Part shown: positions 25,671-33,597 of the stretch, piece by piece
Numbering within the stretch: position 1 is the first letter of the stretch
How the letters are laid out: each line of letters begins with the position of its first letter
Assembly (NCBI GenBank): GCA_946554445.1
Contig: CAMNSD010000030.1
Location: 1-51,708, forward strand
Origin: an uncultured Lachnospiraceae bacterium
GTDB taxonomy: Bacteria > Bacillota > Clostridia > Lachnospirales > Lachnospiraceae
Direction: 5' to 3'
Length of the DNA stretch: 51,708 nt
Program-made: the position numbers and the translations under genes
Notes under the pieces: model-generated
What the model saw: the letters and a program-made list of their open reading frames with translations, nothing else
What the model was told of the DNA's origin: nothing
The model's database searches: none

Positions 25671-26042
25671 TTGAAAATCATCATATCAAATCAATCAGAG
25701 CTGCCGATTTATGCGCAGATCAGGGAACAGCTCAAGGAACAGATATTGAACGGCCAGATTCCGGAAGGAAGCACCTTACCGTCCATCAGACAGCTGGCGA
25801 AGGAAGTGGGTGTCAGCGTGATCACTACTACCCGCGCCTACAGCGACCTGGAAGCCGAGGGCTTTATTGCCAGTATGCAGGGCAAGGGGAGCGTGGTGCT
25901 CCCCATCGACAACAGCCTGCTAAAAGAGCAGAGCCTGATGCGGATTGAAGAAGGGCTCACCACGGCCATAGAGACGGCACGGACCATGGGCATGTCCGAG
26001 GAAGAACTTCTGGAGATCTTTAAGAATTTATTGGAAAGATAG
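25671..26042 (+). CDS. GntR-family regulator, YtrA subfamily
   Basis: 123 residues: an N-terminal winged helix (LPIYAQIREQLKEQILNG, TLPSIRQLAKEVGVSVITTTRAYSDLE, IASMQGKGSVVL) and a short C-terminal helical tail, the YtrA layout. These repress small ABC operons that often respond to cell-envelope stress. The start is TTG 25671, supported by AAGGAGG at 25657-25663. The ABC ATPase gene follows after 12 nt, making a regulator-ATPase-permease operon. Confidence 0.93.
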   Translation: MKIIISNQSELPIYAQIREQLKEQILNGQIPEGSTLPSIRQLAKEVGVSVITTTRAYSDLEAEGFIASMQGKGSVVLPIDNSLLKEQSLMRIEEGLTTAIETARTMGMSEEELLEIFKNLLER

Positions 26043-26054
26043 GAGAGGAATCAT

Positions 26055-26906
26055 ATGGAATTGTTGGAAGTAAAGAACCTGTCGAAGCATTATAAGGCTT
26101 TTGACCTGCAGAATATTAATTTTACTTTGCCGAAGGGTTATATCATGGGCTATGTGGGGCCGAACGGTTCCGGTAAGAGTACCACGCTCAATCTGATCAC
26201 CAATATCTGTAAATCTTCCGAAGGAGAAATCCGTATCAACGGGATCAGCTGTGAGGAGGATGCGGTGGCCTACAAGGAGCAGATTGGCTATATTGGGGAT
26301 GAGTTTTATTTTCCGGATACCTTTAAGGTCAAAAATATCAGGCGTGTGTTGAAAAACTTTTATCCCACTTTTTCCGAGGAAAAGTTCGACGGTTACCTGA
26401 ACAAGTGGAAGCTGCCGGAGAAAAAGCCGATCAAGGATTTTTCCAGGGGTATGAAAGTGATGCTGATGTTTGCGTCGGTGCTTTCCAGGGATACGAAGCT
26501 TTTAGTTTTGGATGAGGCCACCAATGGGTTAGATCCAGTGATGCGCACAGAGATATTGGAACTTTTACAGGAATATGTGATGGATGGTGAGCGTAGTGTG
26601 ATCTTCTCCACCCATATCTTAAGTGATCTGGAGCAGATTGCGGATTATATTTATTTTATCCATCAGGGGCGGACGGTACTCTATGATGCCAAGGATGAAC
26701 TGATCGAGAACTATCTTCTGATAAAAGGAGAACGGAGCGCGGTATCCGGGGAATTGAAAAAGGAACTGATCGGGGTGATCGATAATGCCTACGGGTTTGA
26801 GGCACTTTTGCCCAGTGATAAGGCGGGGCTTCTGGGCAGTGATTTCCACTATGAGAAACCTAATATTGACCAGATTGTAGTCCATTACATTAAGGATGGA
26901 AGATAA
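26055..26906 (+). CDS. ABC transporter ATP-binding protein (YtrB-like)
   Basis: 283 residues: Walker A GPNGSGKST, Walker B LLVLDEATNGLDP, H in IFSTHIL. The signature reads FSRGMK rather than LSGGQ, as is usual for this exporter branch. The C-terminal ~70 residues after the ATPase core are an accessory domain. It pairs with the permease encoded 13 nt downstream. The substrate is unknown; relatives are linked to antibiotic or envelope stress. Confidence 0.93.
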   Translation: MELLEVKNLSKHYKAFDLQNINFTLPKGYIMGYVGPNGSGKSTTLNLITNICKSSEGEIRINGISCEEDAVAYKEQIGYIGDEFYFPDTFKVKNIRRVLKNFYPTFSEEKFDGYLNKWKLPEKKPIKDFSRGMKVMLMFASVLSRDTKLLVLDEATNGLDPVMRTEILELLQEYVMDGERSVIFSTHILSDLEQIADYIYFIHQGRTVLYDAKDELIENYLLIKGERSAVSGELKKELIGVIDNAYGFEALLPSDKAGLLGSDFHYEKPNIDQIVVHYIKDGR

Positions 26907-26919
26907 ATGAGGAGGAGTT

Positions 26920-27606
26920 ATGATGAGAGCAATACATTTTATGATGATTGATTATATCAAGGTGAAACAGCAGCTTTATTTTATGCCTCTGTTCATTGTC
27001 ATAGCGCTAGTCCTGTGGGGGCAGGGATTTTCGTTTCTGATGCCGTTTTCCTATATGATATTTGTGGCGATTATTTTTGCGACAGCACCCTTTGGTGCAT
27101 GTAAAAGAGGAGATGCGGGATTTCTGGTACTGCTGCCTTCTACGGCCGCACACAGAGTGATGGGGCGATTTCTGTATGGCATGTCATTTGCAGGTCTCGC
27201 GGTGGTATGCAGCGGTATATTTATGGCATATTATCAGATAACTGGATATGAGATAGAAACATGGACAGTTGCGGTCAGTTTGTTCATTCTGGCGTTCTGT
27301 ATTTTGGTCATCACGCTGGAATTTCTGCTGCTTTATCTGGTGGGAGAGCATCTGGCGCCCCAGTTGCTGGGGATTGTAAGAGTAGCGCCGGCCATGGCAT
27401 CCTTCTTTGCCATAATGTATGTTATGGATGACGTGAAAGAGATGGGTAATATTTCCATGGATAGTTCTGTGGGACTTTCTATCATGTATCATATGGGCAG
27501 TGAGATGGTACAGATAGGAGGTATTGCGGTGGCAGCAGCGCTGGCGATATGGGCAGCAGCGATCGTGATCTGCGTGAAGGTGACGAAGAGGCGGGATTTT
27601 GTGTAA
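26920..27606 (+). CDS. ABC-2-type permease
   Basis: A 228-residue protein with about six hydrophobic segments (FMPLFIVIALVLWG, MIFVAIIFATAPFG, FAGLAVVCSGIFMAYY, SLFILAFCILVITLEFLLLY, and two near the C-terminus). It is the membrane partner of the preceding ATPase. A second ATG at 26923 has better spacing to GGAGGAG and may be used. It ends the GntR operon; no clear terminator is seen. Confidence 0.88.
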   Translation: MMRAIHFMMIDYIKVKQQLYFMPLFIVIALVLWGQGFSFLMPFSYMIFVAIIFATAPFGACKRGDAGFLVLLPSTAAHRVMGRFLYGMSFAGLAVVCSGIFMAYYQITGYEIETWTVAVSLFILAFCILVITLEFLLLYLVGEHLAPQLLGIVRVAPAMASFFAIMYVMDDVKEMGNISMDSSVGLSIMYHMGSEMVQIGGIAVAAALAIWAAAIVICVKVTKRRDFV

Positions 27607-27715
27607 AAAGATGAGAGAGAGAAAAGCAGACTCAGAGGATATCAAAATGAGAAGAGATACCAGATAAGAGTCGGAATAAACATGAATATTCACATGCTAT
27701 AGTGTCATATACATC

Positions 27716-27765
27716 TTGACTTATATAGGTTATCTATATATAATAATATATAGGTAACCTATATA
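27716..27765 (+). promoter_or_regulatory. PadR promoter with twin 19-bp palindromic operators
   Basis: TTGACT (27716-27721), a 17-nt spacer and TATAAT (27739-27744). Two related 19-bp sites lie at 27722-27740 (TATATAGGTTATCTATATA) and 27747-27765 (TATATAGGTAACCTATATA, palindromic around its centre). They fill the spacer and the start-site region, so a bound dimer pair would block polymerase. PadR autoregulation is inferred. Confidence 0.85.
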
Positions 27766-27834
27766 TTTTTTGAAAAGTATATTAAATGATACATTCGTAT
27801 TGACGGTGAAAAGTTGAAAAAGGAGGAAATTCTT

Positions 27835-28176
27835 ATGGCAGTAGATAAAAGCCTGGTATCGGGCAGTATGACAATGCTTTTACTGCAGCTTTTAGAAGAG
27901 CGGGATCTATATGGTTATGAGATGATCGAGACACTGCGGGAACGGTCCAATCAGGTATTTGAATTGAAGGCGGGAACCTTGTATCCGCTCTTACATTCTC
28001 TGGAAGAAAAAAATCTGGTGACGGCTTATGAGCGAGAGGTATCCGGAAAGGTGCGGAAGTATTACAGCATTACCAGGGAAGGCAATCATTTCCTGCGCAA
28101 GAAAAAAGAAGAGTGGAAAGAGTACACGGCAGGCGTAGAAGGTGTGATTGGAGGTCTGGCATATGGATATGCGTGA
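27835..28176 (+). CDS. PadR-family transcriptional regulator
   Basis: 113 residues, the short PadR type: GSMTMLLLQLLEERDLYGYEM, ELKAGTLYPLLHSLEEKNLV, SGKVRKYYSITREG form the winged helix, with a short C-terminal helix for dimerisation. ATG 27835 has AAGGAGG at 27820-27826, 8 nt away; the TTG at 27814 is rejected. It overlaps the next gene by 14 nt, a typical regulator/membrane-target pair. Confidence 0.93.
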   Translation: MAVDKSLVSGSMTMLLLQLLEERDLYGYEMIETLRERSNQVFELKAGTLYPLLHSLEEKNLVTAYEREVSGKVRKYYSITREGNHFLRKKKEEWKEYTAGVEGVIGGLAYGYA

Positions 28177-29587
28177 ATACATAGAGGCGGCTGTTTCACA
28201 AATCCGCGCAAGGCGGGCGCGAGATATGGTGGCACGGGAATTGGAAGCCCATATAGAAGATCAGGCAGCATACTGCAGGGAGCAGGGGATGTCGGAAGCG
28301 GAAGCGGAGAGGGAAGCCGTGCGGCAGATGGGCGATCCGGTGGAAGTGGGGATTTCCATGGATCAGATTCACAGGCCGCAGACAGATTGGAAGATGATCG
28401 TGATGCTGGCCTTTCTATGTGCGGTGGGACTTTGTCTGCAGACTTCTTTTAACAGGGAAATCATAAGGGCACAGCTTTTACAGGAAGGCGCGCCGGTCGC
28501 TTTAGACTTGCTATCCGGAGTGTCGAGAAATCTTTTGTTTGTCTTACCAGTGGCGGTACTATTGGGCGTTTTGGTCTGCGTGATGGATTATACGGTTATT
28601 TTAAGGCATGCGACATGGTTCATCTGCCTTGTGCTCTTTATTTCATGGATGGAGGCTCTGGTCATCTGGGGTGGAGTCAGTGGAGCAGTGTTATTTCAGA
28701 TGAATTGGTATTATCTGTTGGTGCCGCTTTATGCGCGTCTTTTGTATCGGTATCGGGGCAGAGGAACGCGCGGCTTTGTGGGCGGAATTTTGCTGTTGAT
28801 CCTGATGCAGGGAATCATGGGAATACAGAAGGGATTTAGCCTTAAGGCAATGACCAGTTTTGCAGGTATGCGGTTTAGTCTGGTACTGGCACTGATGCTC
28901 AGCGTTGCTGTAATCTGCGGATGGTATGGAGAGTGGAAGAGAGGTAAACTGATATGTTTGTGGGGTGGCGCTTTGCTGGGGTTTTGTATGGTCGTTTTGT
29001 GGATGCTTTTACGGGGCGGATTTCAATCTGAACGGATTCGGGCCATTTTACATCCTTACAATTATGCCAACAGTAGTGGTTATTATTATGTGGTGATCCG
29101 GGGCTGGCTTGGCAGATGTACGTTGTGGGGCAATCCTGAGGCGGCTGCACAGTATGCGCAAAATTATGTAGGAGCTTACTTTATGGACGGATCGTTTGCA
29201 GTGGGCAGTGGTAACATACTGTACCTGTTTTTACGCTATGGCATTGTGCCAGGTATCATTGTGTGCCTGCTCTTTCTTGGGTGCATGGGCTATTTCCTCT
29301 ATCGGTGTCTACGGCAGAAGAATCAGTTGGGACGGGTGACGGGGACCGGATGCTGTGTGGTATTTTTGGCGGAATTTGGGGGCTATCTGATGAGTAATCT
29401 GGGTGTACTGCCCGGTTATGCAAAACTCCCGTTTCTCTCCTATAATGGGATAGATATCAGCGTATGGGCCGTGCTTATGGGATTGGTGTTCAGCGTGATA
29501 CGGTATCAGAATTTACTGCCTGCCGAGCATATGGATGGAACCAGAAGATATAAATATCGTCTCAGGATAGAAAAGATAGCGCTTTAG
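28163..29587 (+). CDS. Membrane protein: permease-prefix domain fused to FtsW/RodA-like region
   Basis: About 474 residues. The cytoplasmic N-terminal ~70 residues (REYIEAAVSQIRARRARDMV, AEREAVRQMGDPVEVG) form the HAAS/permease-prefix domain often paired with PadR regulators. About ten membrane segments follow. The final part (about 330-460) resembles SEDS proteins: YFLYRCLRQKNQLGRVTG, and LPFLSYNGIDI in place of their LPFVSYGGSS. The key Asp of SEDS polymerases is not certain here, so glycosyltransferase activity is unproven. ATG 28163 has GGAGG 8 nt upstream, inside the PadR gene. Confidence 0.75.
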   Translation: MDMREYIEAAVSQIRARRARDMVARELEAHIEDQAAYCREQGMSEAEAEREAVRQMGDPVEVGISMDQIHRPQTDWKMIVMLAFLCAVGLCLQTSFNREIIRAQLLQEGAPVALDLLSGVSRNLLFVLPVAVLLGVLVCVMDYTVILRHATWFICLVLFISWMEALVIWGGVSGAVLFQMNWYYLLVPLYARLLYRYRGRGTRGFVGGILLLILMQGIMGIQKGFSLKAMTSFAGMRFSLVLALMLSVAVICGWYGEWKRGKLICLWGGALLGFCMVVLWMLLRGGFQSERIRAILHPYNYANSSGYYYVVIRGWLGRCTLWGNPEAAAQYAQNYVGAYFMDGSFAVGSGNILYLFLRYGIVPGIIVCLLFLGCMGYFLYRCLRQKNQLGRVTGTGCCVVFLAEFGGYLMSNLGVLPGYAKLPFLSYNGIDISVWAVLMGLVFSVIRYQNLLPAEHMDGTRRYKYRLRIEKIAL

Positions 29588-29731
29588 CGAAATTTGGCCT
29601 GGTTTAGCGGAATTCCAAAACATTCTTCTTGCAAAGCGACGCACTTTACAGTATGATAGATACAATGAGTGGCCAATTTATAGTCAGAAGGCCAACGGAT
29701 AATTTTAAGTTTTGCTGTGAGGAGGAGAAGC

Positions 29732-30208
29732 ATGAAGAAAGAATGGAATGTAACTGACGGTATGGGTAACATGCATCATATTACGTATAAGGCCGGTGGT
29801 TTTGGCGGCGCGAAGTACATAATTGATAATGATACCTACAAATGCAAATCCAAAAACTGGTTTGTAATGTTAGCGGATGTTCAGATCAGTATGCCGGGTG
29901 CGGACTGTAACCTGGTGGTGGTTGGTAACAGTGTAAGACTTGCAGTTAATGGTGTTTATATTGATGACAATACACCGTATGAACCTGTAAGAAATATGCC
30001 TAAGTGGGTTAACGTGATGATCACGGTCTGCGGTATCGTTGGTTTTCTTGCAGCAACTGTCTGGGGAGTTTTACTTTCTGTTTTTGTAGATATGTTTAGC
30101 ATTAAGTTCTGTTTGAAGGGAAAGAATGGCGCTGCCATTGGGCTGTTTGTCGCTTTCCTGGTACTGATGGTAGCTTGGATTGCATACCAGTTCCTTTTCT
30201 TGGTATAA
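29732..30208 (+). CDS. Small membrane protein of unknown function
   Basis: 158 residues. A soluble N-terminal beta-rich ~85 residues (WNVTDGMGNMHHITYKAG, YIIDNDTYKCKSKNWF, LVVVGNSVRLAVNGVYID), then two membrane segments (VNVMITVCGIVGFLAATVWG and GLFVAFLVLMVAWIAYQ). No family recognised. ATG 29732 follows AGGAGGAG; the in-frame GTG at 29717 overlaps that site. It is a single gene followed by a hairpin-rich intergenic region. Confidence 0.75.
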   Translation: MKKEWNVTDGMGNMHHITYKAGGFGGAKYIIDNDTYKCKSKNWFVMLADVQISMPGADCNLVVVGNSVRLAVNGVYIDDNTPYEPVRNMPKWVNVMITVCGIVGFLAATVWGVLLSVFVDMFSIKFCLKGKNGAAIGLFVAFLVLMVAWIAYQFLFLV

Positions 30209-30246
30209 TGTCCACGAAGGCAATGAGCAGTGCCACGAAGAAAGAT

Positions 30247-30407
30247 GACAAAACGGCTGCTTGCAGACGGGTTTGTCAGATTGCGGAGTGATAGGGCGAA
30301 GCCCGTGAGCGAGGAAAACCGCAGGTTTTTCGAGCGTGCACTGCGGTCATGATATAATAGACGCAGACTCGGCAGTCTGCGTCCCAAGAATTGCACAGCA
30401 ATTCTTG
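30247..30407. other. Chain of five hairpins in an intergenic region (possible ncRNA or repeat element)
   Basis: The 292-nt gap holds successive inverted repeats: GACAAA...TTTGTC with an inner CG-CTGC/GCAG-CG (30247-30277), GGGCgaaGCCC (30294-30304), AAAACCgcaGGTTTT (30315-30329), GACGCAGACT/AGTCTGCGTC (30360-30383) and CAAGAATTGC/GCAATTCTTG (30385-30407). ATGATATAATA occurs at 30349 and again at 30441. There is no open frame with a ribosome site. Three of the loops are trinucleotides. A structured RNA or mobile palindromic element is possible. Confidence 0.6.
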
Positions 30408-30500
30408 CTGAAGTCGCCAAGGATTACAGCAGTTGTGGATATGATATAATAACCGCAGGTTCAATATAAGGACTTTAATGGTTTGGAAGGAGAAATAAAC

Positions 30501-30911
30501 GTGGAAGATAATCAAAATTATGGTCAGCAGCCTTATGGCGACCAACAGTATAATCAGCAGCCTTACGGTGACCAACAATATAATCAGCAGCCTTACGGCA
30601 ACCAACAGTATAACCAGCAGTCTTATACACAGCCGATGAAACCGGTGGTGTATGATGTGTTGCCGACCGGACACAGTGGAGTTGCGGTAGCTTCTTTGAT
30701 TTGTGGTATTATGGGAATCGTATTTTTCTGGATTCCAGTGGTTGATTTAGGCTTGAACATTGCCGGTTTGATCTGTGCGATTGTAACATTGAGTAAGAAA
30801 TATGACGGTAAAGGCATGGCAATTGGCGGATTGGTGACATCCATTATTGGCTTGCTCATAAGCCTGTATTTTATGTTTTGTTTCGTTATCGGTATGGCGA
30901 TGGTATTGTAA
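30501..30911 (+). CDS. DUF4190-type small membrane protein with QQPYG repeats
   Basis: 136 residues. The N-terminal ~45 residues are Gln/Tyr/Asn/Gly-rich tandem repeats (QQPYGDQQYN units), low-complexity and probably disordered on the cytoplasmic side. Two membrane segments follow (VAVASLICGIMGIVFFWIPV and GLVTSIIGLLISLYFMFCF) around LNIAGLICAIVTLSKK, the DUF4190 pattern. The start is GTG 30501 with GGAAGGAG upstream. Function unknown. Confidence 0.8.
   Translation: MEDNQNYGQQPYGDQQYNQQPYGDQQYNQQPYGNQQYNQQSYTQPMKPVVYDVLPTGHSGVAVASLICGIMGIVFFWIPVVDLGLNIAGLICAIVTLSKKYDGKGMAIGGLVTSIIGLLISLYFMFCFVIGMAMVL
30525..30626 (+). repeat. 30-bp coding tandem repeat, 3.4 copies
   Basis: Copies at 30525-30554, 30555-30584 and 30585-30614, plus a partial at 30615-30626, encode QQPYGDQQYN. 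They are in frame, so copy-number change would alter length without shifting frame. Not a CRISPR. Confidence 0.9.
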
Positions 30912-30950
30912 GGATTGAAACAGATTATTGGAAAATATTTGCAAATCTAT

Positions 30951-30988
30951 CTGTCTCTGACTGAAAAACAGTCGGAGGCAGTTTTTTT
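30951..30988 (+). terminator. Terminator after DUF4190-type gene
   Basis: CTGTCTCTGACTG (30951-30963) pairs with CAGTCGGAGGCAG (30969-30981), A5 loop, followed by T7. Confidence 0.88.
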
Positions 30989-31007
30989 GTGAAGCAAATA
31001 TTTTTTT

Positions 31008-31081
31008 TGAACCTTTCAAGGACTTGTGGACTCTTATAAGCAGGTGCACCTGATACGGCGTGGGTGAAAAACAGACGCCGT
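31008..31081 (+). promoter_or_regulatory. Regulatory region of first ECF sigma gene
   Basis: TGAACCTTTC at 31008-31017 resembles an ECF -35 element, but no firm -10 follows. Downstream are a perfect 12-bp palindrome CAGGTGCACCTG (31041-31052) and an inverted repeat ACGGCGT/ACGCCGT (31055-31061, 31075-31081), likely operator or leader structures. Confidence 0.5.
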
Positions 31082-31112
31082 GGACGTAACTAAATTATGG
31101 AGGAAAGATATT

Positions 31113-31673
31113 TTGACCGAGGAAATGTTGGTAAGACAGATGAAGGAAGGCGATAAGGCATCCTTTGATCTGCTCTATGAAAAGTACAAGAATATGGCAC
31201 TCCGTACGGCATATCTGATCACAGGCGATCGTTCTTACAGTGAAGATGTGGTACAGGATACCTTTGTCAAAGTGTATCTGCACTGTAAGGAACTTAAGAA
31301 TGACAGCGGATTTAAGGCGTGGATGATGCAGATTCTTGTGAGGACGGCCTATAAGTGCGGCAGGAAGAAGAGTAGAGAACTGCCGGACGATGAGGTGGTA
31401 CAGAAAGCCGACACCGGCCCAAATATCTCCTTACTGGAACAGGTGATCATGCAGGAGGAGGCACAAGCAGTCGCCGGGGCAGTCAAGGCATTGCCGATCA
31501 AACAGCGGACAGTGGTAGTTCTCTTTTATTATCAGGGATATCAGATAAACGAGATTGCAGGGATTCTTGGCTGTCTGGAAGGGACGGTAAAGTCCAGGCT
31601 CTATACGGCCAGAAAACAGCTGAGAAAGGCATTGGAGAGCGATTTTGGCGTGACAGTTTCCGGTGTGTTGTGA
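31113..31673 (+). CDS. ECF-type RNA polymerase sigma factor
   Basis: About 186 residues from TTG 31113 (GGAGG at 31099-31103, 9-nt spacer); a GTG at 31080 has no site. Region 2: DKASFDLLYEKYKNMAL, GDRSYSEDVVQDTFVKVY. Region 4: LPIKQRTVVVLFYYQGYQINEIAGILGCLEGTVKSRL. There is no extra C-terminal domain. The next gene encodes a single-pass membrane protein, the usual place of an anti-sigma factor, so activity is probably controlled by envelope signals. Confidence 0.92.
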   Translation: MTEEMLVRQMKEGDKASFDLLYEKYKNMALRTAYLITGDRSYSEDVVQDTFVKVYLHCKELKNDSGFKAWMMQILVRTAYKCGRKKSRELPDDEVVQKADTGPNISLLEQVIMQEEAQAVAGAVKALPIKQRTVVVLFYYQGYQINEIAGILGCLEGTVKSRLYTARKQLRKALESDFGVTVSGVL

Positions 31674-31689
31674 AGAAAAGAGGTTGCAT

Positions 31690-32472
31690 ATGAAGCGAAG
31701 AGATAATTGGGAAGATAAAATCAAAGATGTGTTGACCTTGGAATGTGATGGTCTTACCGCGTCCCAGGACTTAAAAGACAGGATTGATGAAAAGATTCTT
31801 ACAAGTCAGGAGGCAGGAAATATGAAACATTTATCAGCAAAGAAATGGATTATTGGCGTAGTGGCTGGTTGTCTGCTCATATCGGGCGGCGTGTTTGCGG
31901 CGGGACGTGTGGTGTCTACAAGTGGTCACTCCAGCAGTAAAGATGCTGTGAAAAGTTATAGCGAAATGGGTAAACAGGAAAAGAAACTTGGTTTTGCAGT
32001 AGATTCCGTAGAGAGGTTTGTAAATGGTTACCTGTTTGAGAGTGCGGTAGTTGGAGATAAGCAGGGCAAGGATCAAGAGGGCAACCAAGTTTACGAATCT
32101 AAGTTTATGAGTATAAGTTATGCAAGAAATGCAGAGCCGACAGTAAGTCTGTTTATCGAAAAACAGATGGGAGATGTCACAGGCTTGTATTCGGGGGATA
32201 TAACGAGAGTATGTGGCGATGTTACCCTGTATTATAGCAGCGCAACTTATAAGTTTGTTCCAGCTGATTATGAATTGACACAAGAAGATAAGGTAAATCA
32301 GGAAAAGGATAATTACTTCATTTCCTATGGAAGTGATAAGGTGGAGATTCAGAAGAATTCAAATGTGTCGTGGGTAAAAGATGGTATTGTGTATCAACTC
32401 TTAGGATTTGACTTGAACTTAACTGCCGATGAAATGTTTGATATGGCGGAAGAGATCATGGGGACAAAGTAG
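31690..32472 (+). CDS. Single-pass membrane protein, probable anti-sigma factor
   Basis: 260 residues from ATG 31690 (AAAAGAGG, 7-nt spacer). An N-terminal cytoplasmic helical part of ~50 residues (WEDKIKDVLTLECDGLTASQ), one membrane segment at about 53-74 (WIIGVVAGCLLISGGVFAA), then an outside domain of ~185 residues with no recognised family. Topology and position 16 nt after a sigma gene match ECF anti-sigma factors. There is no ZAS His-x3-Cys-x2-Cys motif. The role is inferred from context. Confidence 0.7.
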   Translation: MKRRDNWEDKIKDVLTLECDGLTASQDLKDRIDEKILTSQEAGNMKHLSAKKWIIGVVAGCLLISGGVFAAGRVVSTSGHSSSKDAVKSYSEMGKQEKKLGFAVDSVERFVNGYLFESAVVGDKQGKDQEGNQVYESKFMSISYARNAEPTVSLFIEKQMGDVTGLYSGDITRVCGDVTLYYSSATYKFVPADYELTQEDKVNQEKDNYFISYGSDKVEIQKNSNVSWVKDGIVYQLLGFDLNLTADEMFDMAEEIMGTK

Positions 32473-32538
32473 CAGACAGTAAGTTGTGCCGAAAGCTGAC
32501 GGGAGAGCCTAGATGGTAAAACAATATTAGTGTGATGG

Positions 32539-32567
32539 AAAACTCTCTGTGATTGCAGGGAGTTTTT
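32539..32567 (+). terminator. Terminator after sigma/anti-sigma pair
   Basis: AAAACTCTCTG (32539-32549) pairs with CAGGGAGTTTT (32556-32566), with one G-U pair, followed by T. Confidence 0.85.
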
Positions 32568-32607
32568 CTACGGCTTTCCTGCAAAATGTGCAAAGGAGTA
32601 AGGGATT

Positions 32608-33429
32608 GTGAGAATGAAAACAAGAAAGATAATGGTGTTACTTGGTATTGTCTGTAGTTTCAACACAGCAATAACAGGATGCGGTGCCATGCATGAATAT
32701 GCGGCAAAGACACCGGAGGAGCAGACGGATGAGGTATCAGAGGAAGCATTAAGCGATATTTTGTCAAAAGAGAATGACACAGATGCAGAGAAGGCAAAGG
32801 AGAATCTAGATGGGAAATGGCAGGTTTTGGAGCCGGAAATTGCCGCCGCCTTTGATGCAGATTTTAAGGGCAAGGTCAGGAGGATTGAGGAGGATTCCTT
32901 TTATATTGTAGAGACGAAAGTCAAAATTCTGGAGGATGGTTCCCTGGCGACCAGTACGCCCAGTTCCAACGCGCCCATCCCGGATTCCCAATTGATTCAG
33001 GTGGTCTTTGACGACGACACAACTTTCCTGGTGAGAACCATTTATGATAATGGGGAAAGTTGTGAAGATGAAGAGGCGGGATTTGAGGATTTGGAAGAGA
33101 ACATGGCTGTGGATATGAAGGGGCATTTTGAGGAGGATGTATTTCATGCAACGGAGATACGGCTGCCGGAAATAGGAGACATTGGGCATGCGCCAAAGGA
33201 GACAAAGGCAGATCCTATTATAGGGATTGTGGAGAAATACGACAATAATATCATTATAATTAATGATTACGGAGATGGTATGTCCTATTATTTTTCCACA
33301 AAGGATGCCCAGATGATAGAGGGTAATTCGCCTATTGCAGTGGGTGACAAGGTCGAGATTACTTATCAGGGCTTACTGGGAGATGAAAAGAATCCCGGAG
33401 ATTGCAGCAAAGTGTGTAAAATAGAATAA
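32608..33429 (+). CDS. Lipoprotein of unknown function
   Basis: 273 residues. Signal with lipobox ITGC (C25) after a hydrophobic run (IMVLLGIVCSFNTA). The mature part is acidic (PEEQTDEVSEEALSDILSKE) and then holds two similar beta-rich segments: about 80-185 (GKVRRIEEDSFYIVETKV, IQVVFDDDTTFLV) and about 200-273 (IIGIVEKYDNNIIIINDYG, VGDKVEITYQG). This suggests duplicated OB-like or DUF3221-like units. The start is GTG 32608 with AAAGGAG 9 nt upstream; ATG 32614 is too far. Confidence 0.75.
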   Translation: MRMKTRKIMVLLGIVCSFNTAITGCGAMHEYAAKTPEEQTDEVSEEALSDILSKENDTDAEKAKENLDGKWQVLEPEIAAAFDADFKGKVRRIEEDSFYIVETKVKILEDGSLATSTPSSNAPIPDSQLIQVVFDDDTTFLVRTIYDNGESCEDEEAGFEDLEENMAVDMKGHFEEDVFHATEIRLPEIGDIGHAPKETKADPIIGIVEKYDNNIIIINDYGDGMSYYFSTKDAQMIEGNSPIAVGDKVEITYQGLLGDEKNPGDCSKVCKIE

Positions 33430-33457
33430 ACGCAGTTTTTGCAAAATAGTATAAGAG

Positions 33458-33490
33458 AACAGGAAATCAAAAAAGGTTTCCTGTTTTTTT
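33458..33490 (+). terminator. Terminator after lipoprotein gene
   Basis: AACAGGAAA (33458-33466) pairs with TTTCCTGTT (33477-33485), followed by T5. Confidence 0.88.
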
Positions 33491-33496
33491 GCATTA

Positions 33497-33523
33497 TGAA
33501 ACTTTTTACGGTGCTCATTCGTA
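33497..33523 (+). promoter_or_regulatory. ECF-type promoter before second sigma gene
   Basis: TGAAAC (33497-33502), a 17-nt spacer and CGTA (33520-33523) match the sigma-W/ECF consensus (TGAAAC...CGTA). It lies about 75 nt before an ECF sigma gene, the usual mark of autoregulation. Confidence 0.8.
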
Positions 33524-33597
33524 TTGTATATAGGACGGCCAAAAGAAGTATGTTAAGATGTAGATATCTATAGAATAACAGAGGGAATTACGAGGGG

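Noticed and set aside
30525..30626. 30-bp repeats considered as a CRISPR array
   Set aside because: Units are contiguous without spacers, in frame and encode QQPYGDQQYN.
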